From Clostridiales bacterium (lineage in GTDB: Bacteria; Bacillota; Clostridia; Christensenellales; Aristaeellaceae): a stretch of DNA of 8,968 nt. The notes below the pieces were generated by a model. The model was not told the DNA's origin, made no database searches, and was given only the letters and a program-made list of their open reading frames with translations. The stretch spans positions 1 through 8,968 of the forward strand of contig JAAYJP010000188.1 of NCBI GenBank assembly GCA_012522875.1, given 5' to 3'. The position numbers and the translations under genes are program-made. This document shows, piece after piece, positions 5,968 to 8,968 of the stretch. The first letter of the stretch is position 1, and each line of letters opens with the position of its first letter.

Positions 5968-7687
5968 GGGCGGCTCCTTCCAGCAGGCTCATCTGCGTGT
6001 CCGCGATCTCGCGGTAGATGCTGCTGGTTTTCATCAGCTCTTCGTGCGTACCGGCGGATTCGATCCGGCCTTCGTCCATCACCAGGATGTGGTCTGCACG
6101 CATGATGGCGCTGACGCGCTGGGCGATGATGATCTTGGTGGCCTGAGGATAATTCCTGGCCAAGGCGCCGCGCAGCCTGGCGTCGGTCTGGTAGTCTAGG
6201 GCTGAGGAGGCATCGTCCAGAATGAGGATCTCAGGCGTCCCGGCCAGCGCCCGGGCGATCAGGAGGCGCTGCTTCTGACCGCCGGAGAGGTCCTGGCCGC
6301 GGACGGCCGCCCGGTGCAGAAGGCCGTGCTCCTTATCCTGAAGGATTTCTCCAGCCTGCGCGTCCTCCACCGCCTGCCGGATGGCCTCATCAGGGATATC
6401 GCGGAAATAGCGGATGTTTTCCCTCAGGGTATCCGACATAATAAAATCGTTCTGGAAGGCGACCCCTATCTTGCCATACAGCGTTTTCCGGGGGATAGTG
6501 CGGATATCCTGGCCATCAATCAGGATGCGGCCGCTGCCGGCCTCATAGAGCCTGAGCAGGAGCGCGATCAGGGTGGACTTTCCGGAGCCCGTGGCGCCGA
6601 TGACGCCCAGGGTTTCCCCGTGCCTGAGGGCAAAGGAGACAGCGCTGAGGTTATCCTGGCGCTTGTTGTAGGAGAAGCACACATCCTCCCACTGGATGTG
6701 CCAGGGGCTTGATACGGGTGCTTCCGCCTGAAGTACCGGAAGGTCCTCGGGCATAAGCAGCACTTCCTCCACCCTGAGGGCCGAGGCCTTGCCCTTGGAG
6801 TACATGACAAACACCCGGGTGATGCCCAGCATAGCGTTGAGGATGATGGTGAAGTAGTTGAGGAAGGCAATGATGTTGCCGGTGGTTGACCGGCCGGCGT
6901 TTACCAGGTAAGCACCCGTCACCACCACCAGCACCAGCCCGATATTCAGGATGAAGCTGGCCGCTGGATTGGTCAGCGCCATGATGCTTCCGGCCTTCTC
7001 CTCGGTGCCGGACAGGTCCTGGCTGACCGCTTCAAAGCGGCTTCTCTCATGGGGCACCCGGGACAATGCCCTGATGATCCTGACGCCTGTAATATTTTCC
7101 TGCACCGTGCGCACCAGCCGGTCAAGGATGCCCTGCTGGCGGGTGTACAGCGGCACGCTCCTGCGCGTGACAAACCTGACAAGCAGGCCAATGAAGGGGA
7201 GGGTGGCAAGAAGCACCAGGGTTAAAGCCGGGTCCATGATCAAGGTGATCGTGACACCCCCGATCAGGAGGATAGGTGCCCTGACGCCAATGCGCTGCAC
7301 CCGGTTGAACAGCTGGTTGAGGTTGTAGGTGTCTGTGGTGAGGCGCGATACAGCCGAGGGAATGCCGATCTGGTCCAGTTGGGCGGCAGAAAGATAGCTC
7401 AGTTTGCTGAACAGGTCGTGCCGCAGCGTCCGCGTCATTTGGCTGGAAGTGCGGGCAGCGATGCGGTTGGCGTACATATTGGTGAACAGGGACAGCACAG
7501 CGCACGCCAGCATGATCCCGCCCCAGAAGAAAATTCCGGACCTTAAGCCCGCAGGCACGGCGTCATCGATGATCCGGGCCAAAAAGGAGGGGATCAAAAG
7601 GTCAAGCACTGCAGCGGCAAGCTTCAGCAGCATGGTGACAGCGACAATCAGCGTATAGGGGCGGACATAACGGCCAATGGTCTTCAT
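5960..7687 (-). CDS. ABC exporter half-transporter, subunit A (degenerate catalytic site)
   Basis: This 575-residue protein has an exporter-type membrane domain (about 8-300) followed by an ATP-binding domain (about 330-565). Motifs: Walker A GATGSGKST 364-372, Q-loop Gln412, canonical signature LSGGQ 467-471, Walker B LILDD with Asp492 where the catalytic Glu normally stands, D-loop SALD, and Gln523 (IIAQRVS) instead of the switch His. Loss of both Glu and His is the known pattern of the degenerate member of heterodimeric exporters (TM287, BmrC, LmrC). Its intact LSGGQ would complete the active site formed with the Walker A/B of subunit B. The ATG overlaps the marR stop as ATGA (7684-7687) and is preceded by GGGGAGGG. 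It is the middle gene of a three-gene operon and should follow MarR control. Export of toxic compounds is inferred from this layout. Confidence 0.94.
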   Translation of the reverse strand: MKTIGRYVRPYTLIVAVTMLLKLAAAVLDLLIPSFLARIIDDAVPAGLRSGIFFWGGIMLACAVLSLFTNMYANRIAARTSSQMTRTLRHDLFSKLSYLSAAQLDQIGIPSAVSRLTTDTYNLNQLFNRVQRIGVRAPILLIGGVTITLIMDPALTLVLLATLPFIGLLVRFVTRRSVPLYTRQQGILDRLVRTVQENITGVRIIRALSRVPHERSRFEAVSQDLSGTEEKAGSIMALTNPAASFILNIGLVLVVVTGAYLVNAGRSTTGNIIAFLNYFTIILNAMLGITRVFVMYSKGKASALRVEEVLLMPEDLPVLQAEAPVSSPWHIQWEDVCFSYNKRQDNLSAVSFALRHGETLGVIGATGSGKSTLIALLLRLYEAGSGRILIDGQDIRTIPRKTLYGKIGVAFQNDFIMSDTLRENIRYFRDIPDEAIRQAVEDAQAGEILQDKEHGLLHRAAVRGQDLSGGQKQRLLIARALAGTPEILILDDASSALDYQTDARLRGALARNYPQATKIIIAQRVSAIMRADHILVMDEGRIESAGTHEELMKTSSIYREIADTQMSLLEGAAHV

Positions 7688-8118
7688 GCACCCTCCCCTT
7701 CAAGGAGGCGCCTGGCTTCCGCCTGCATCATGTCCAGGAGTTTTTGAAGCGTTTCCTTATCCGCCACGCTCATACCCCGGGTGATGGCGTCCTGCCAGGT
7801 GCGGTTGATCTCCCGAATCCTGGGGAAGGCGGCCTGGGCCTTGCCGGTGGCGGTGACCAGGGTGAGCCGGCGGTCCTTTTGGGAAGCGGCACGGGTGATA
7901 AAGCCATTTTCCTCAAGGGCTATCAACTGGCGGGTTGCGCTTGACCGGGAGGTATAAAGGGCTCTGGCGATCTGCTCCTGGGAAGCACCGGGGTTCCCGC
8001 AGCAATAGAGCACATAGGGCGCCTGGCTGGCAGTCAGGCCAAGGGGGGCCAATAACCTGCCGCGGTAGCTGTCCGCACAGCGCATAATGACGGTGAGGCT
8101 TCGGGAAATTGCAGGCAT
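7684..8118 (-). CDS. MarR family transcriptional regulator
   Basis: This 144-residue protein has the normal MarR length and layout: a helical N-terminus, a winged helix-turn-helix (about 30-92), and C-terminal helices for dimerisation. The segment SQEQIARALYTSRSSATRQLIALEENGFI (about 46-74) covers the helix-turn-helix, and the wing carries the family DRR signature at 82-84, followed by LTLVTATGKA. Adjacent cysteines at 39-40 could be redox-sensitive, but nothing proves it. The ATG has AAGGAG at 6-nt spacing. As first gene of the operon with the two ABC subunits, it is probably their ligand-responsive repressor and represses its own promoter; inverted repeats sit just upstream. An activator role is possible but less likely given the operator position downstream of the start site. 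Confidence 0.94.
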   Translation of the reverse strand: MPAISRSLTVIMRCADSYRGRLLAPLGLTASQAPYVLYCCGNPGASQEQIARALYTSRSSATRQLIALEENGFITRAASQKDRRLTLVTATGKAQAAFPRIREINRTWQDAITRGMSVADKETLQKLLDMMQAEARRLLEGEGA

Positions 8119-8135
8119 GTCTGGCTCCTTTTTCT

Positions 8136-8159
8136 AATGATTGCGGGTGCAATGATTGC
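8136..8159 (-). promoter_or_regulatory. Putative MarR operator (nested direct and inverted repeats)
   Basis: On the plus strand AATGATTGC occurs twice, at 8136-8144 and 8151-8159, exactly 15 bp apart. These half-sites also create two overlapping palindromes: ATTGC-N4-GCAAT at 8140-8153 and GCAAT-N1-ATTGC at 8149-8159. Winged-helix MarR dimers bind short palindromes of this kind. The site lies between the predicted transcription start (near 8164) and the marR Shine-Dalgarno (8125-8130), where a bound repressor would block clearance. The repeats are directly seen; binding by this MarR is inferred. Confidence 0.65.
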
Positions 8160-8170
8160 GAATGAAACGA

Positions 8171-8199
8171 ATTATACGCAGGCTTCCACGCGCTGTCAA
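8171..8199 (-). promoter_or_regulatory. Perfect consensus promoter for the marR-ABC-ABC operon
   Basis: Read on the minus strand, TTGACA (8199-8194) and TATAAT (8176-8171) are separated by exactly 17 bp, a full match to the housekeeping sigma factor consensus. The predicted start is near 8164, about 46 nt before the marR ATG. Such a strong promoter fits a gene set kept silent by a repressor until induced. Confidence 0.88.
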
Positions 8200-8205
8200 G
8201 GCGCA

Positions 8206-8234
8206 TGGACAAATACCCGGGAGTGTCCTATAAT
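8206..8234 (+). promoter_or_regulatory. Promoter for the sugar kinase gene
   Basis: TGGACA (8206-8211, five of six bases) and TATAAT (8229-8234, perfect) are 17 bp apart. The predicted start is near 8241, about 42 nt before the kinase ATG. Its -35 box is only 6 bp from the -35 box of the divergent marR promoter, so the two polymerase sites are back to back and may compete. Confidence 0.82.
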
Positions 8235-8282
8235 GGCCGCAGAAGCATAGAAACAGGTATCATCACCCGGAAAGGAAAAACC

Positions 8283-8968
8283 ATGATGTACGATATCCTG
8301 GGCCTTGGAGAAGTGTTGATCGATTTTACCCCCTCGGGCGAAAACGACCAGGGCATGGCTTTGTATGCCCGTAACCCCGGCGGCAGCATCGCCAACATGC
8401 TGGCCATGTTTGCCAAACTGGGGGGTACCGCGGCTTTTGTGGGCAAGGTTGGGAAGGACGCCTTTGGCGACTTCCTGGAACAGACCCTCATCGCCGGCCG
8501 TGTCAACACCAGGGGCCTGCTCCGGGACCCCCGGGTGCTCACCACGCTGGCCATTGTCACCCTGATGCCCGACGGAGACCGCTCCTTTATCTTCTACCGC
8601 AAGCCGGGTGCTGACATCATGCTCAGGGAAGAAGAATTGCCCCTGGAGCAGCTTTCTGATTGCCGCATTTTCCACTTCGGTGGGGTCACCTTAACGGATG
8701 AGCCGGTGCGAACCGCCACCCTGGCCGCCGCCGGGTTTGCCCGGGAGGCCGGCGCCCTTATCAGCTTTGACTGCAATTACCGCCCCAGCCTCTGGAACGG
8801 GGGTGAATCAGAAGCGCGTAAGGAGATTCCCCGGGCGCTGCCCCTGGCCCACCTGGTGAAGGTCTCAGAGGAAGAACTGATGCTTGCCAGCGGCATTGAG
8901 GGAATGGAGAAGGCCGCCAACAGCATCCTGGACAGGGGCTGCCAGGCGGTGCTTGTGTCCATGGGGGA
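8283..8968 (+). CDS. PfkB-family carbohydrate kinase, probably fructokinase (3' end outside window)
   Basis: The frame is open from the ATG at 8283 to the window end, giving 228 residues of an expected 310-330. PfkB (ribokinase-like) kinases phosphorylate sugars with ATP in the cytoplasm. Visible hallmarks: the opening strand ILGLGEVLIDF (5-15), the sugar-binding NPGGSIANML segment (31-40) matching the first PfkB signature, FVGKVGKDAFG (52-62), and FDCNYRPSLW (162-171), which carries the DxNxR pattern and is most like bacterial fructokinases. The C-terminal GAGD catalytic motif lies beyond the edge and cannot be checked. GGAAAGGA is 6 nt before the first ATG and 9 nt before a second at 8286; the first is preferred, but the difference is one residue. 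A strong promoter precedes it. It may open a sugar-use operon running out of the window; substrates such as 2-keto-3-deoxygluconate remain possible. Confidence 0.9.
   Translation, partial: MMYDILGLGEVLIDFTPSGENDQGMALYARNPGGSIANMLAMFAKLGGTAAFVGKVGKDAFGDFLEQTLIAGRVNTRGLLRDPRVLTTLAIVTLMPDGDRSFIFYRKPGADIMLREEELPLEQLSDCRIFHFGGVTLTDEPVRTATLAAAGFAREAGALISFDCNYRPSLWNGGESEARKEIPRALPLAHLVKVSEEELMLASGIEGMEKAANSILDRGCQAVLVSMG

Noticed and set aside
8196..8675. 159-codon minus-strand ORF over the kinase start
   Set aside because: It would cover the divergent promoters and the start of a clear PfkB kinase; composition suggests an antisense shadow.
1..8968. Search for CRISPR arrays, tRNA/rRNA genes, insertion sequences, toxin-antitoxin or anti-phage modules
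   Set aside because: No regularly spaced repeats, cloverleaf sequences, transposase or defence-type proteins were visible; all sizeable genes are accounted for by efflux, metabolism, envelope and regulation.

Overview
The window looks like chromosomal DNA from a GC-rich Gram-positive anaerobe, most likely a gut-type Clostridia relative. This is inferred from AAGGAG-type ribosome binding sites with about 6-nt spacing, TTGACA/TATAAT promoters, a class A penicillin-binding protein with cysteine pairs in its C-terminal tail, a YugJ/BdhA-type butanol dehydrogenase and a Firmicutes-style heterodimeric ABC exporter. The taxon cannot be fixed from the sequence alone. I see no phage, transposase, CRISPR, rRNA or tRNA genes.

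Layout from left to right. (1) Bases 1-819, plus strand: the 3' end of a class A penicillin-binding protein, entering just before its KTGT box. (2) Bases 820-1060: a non-coding stretch with three inverted repeats. (3) Bases 1061-2458, plus: a MATE multidrug/Na+-type efflux transporter. (4) Bases 2518-3696, plus: an iron-dependent, NAD(P)H-linked alcohol (butanol-type) dehydrogenase with all four metal ligands, ending in a strong terminator that probably works in both directions. (5) Bases 3761-4009, minus: a GlsB/YeaQ/YmgE small stress-response membrane protein. (6) Bases 4141-8118, minus: a compact operon marR - ABC half-transporter A - ABC half-transporter B, whose genes overlap by 4 and 8 nt. 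(7) Bases 8119-8282: a divergent control region. (8) Bases 8283 to the window end, plus: a PfkB-family sugar kinase, probably a fructokinase, cut off by the window edge.

The most informative part is the marR-ABC-ABC operon. The promoter facing marR is a perfect TTGACA-N17-TATAAT. Just downstream of its predicted start, before the marR ribosome binding site, lie nested inverted and direct repeats built from GCAAT/ATTGC. This suggests a self-repressed, drug-inducible operon. The two ABC subunits carry complementary defects: subunit A has Asp at the catalytic Walker B position and Gln in the H-loop, and subunit B has a non-canonical signature (VSKGQ). All of these would fall in the same nucleotide site of an A/B dimer, as expected for asymmetric exporters of the TM287/288, BmrCD and LmrCD type. 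With the MATE pump, the window encodes two independent drug-efflux systems.

I do not see strong evidence for a wholly new biological system. Second looks are best spent on the divergent promoter and operator, the unusual ABC signature, and the structured 820-1000 region.
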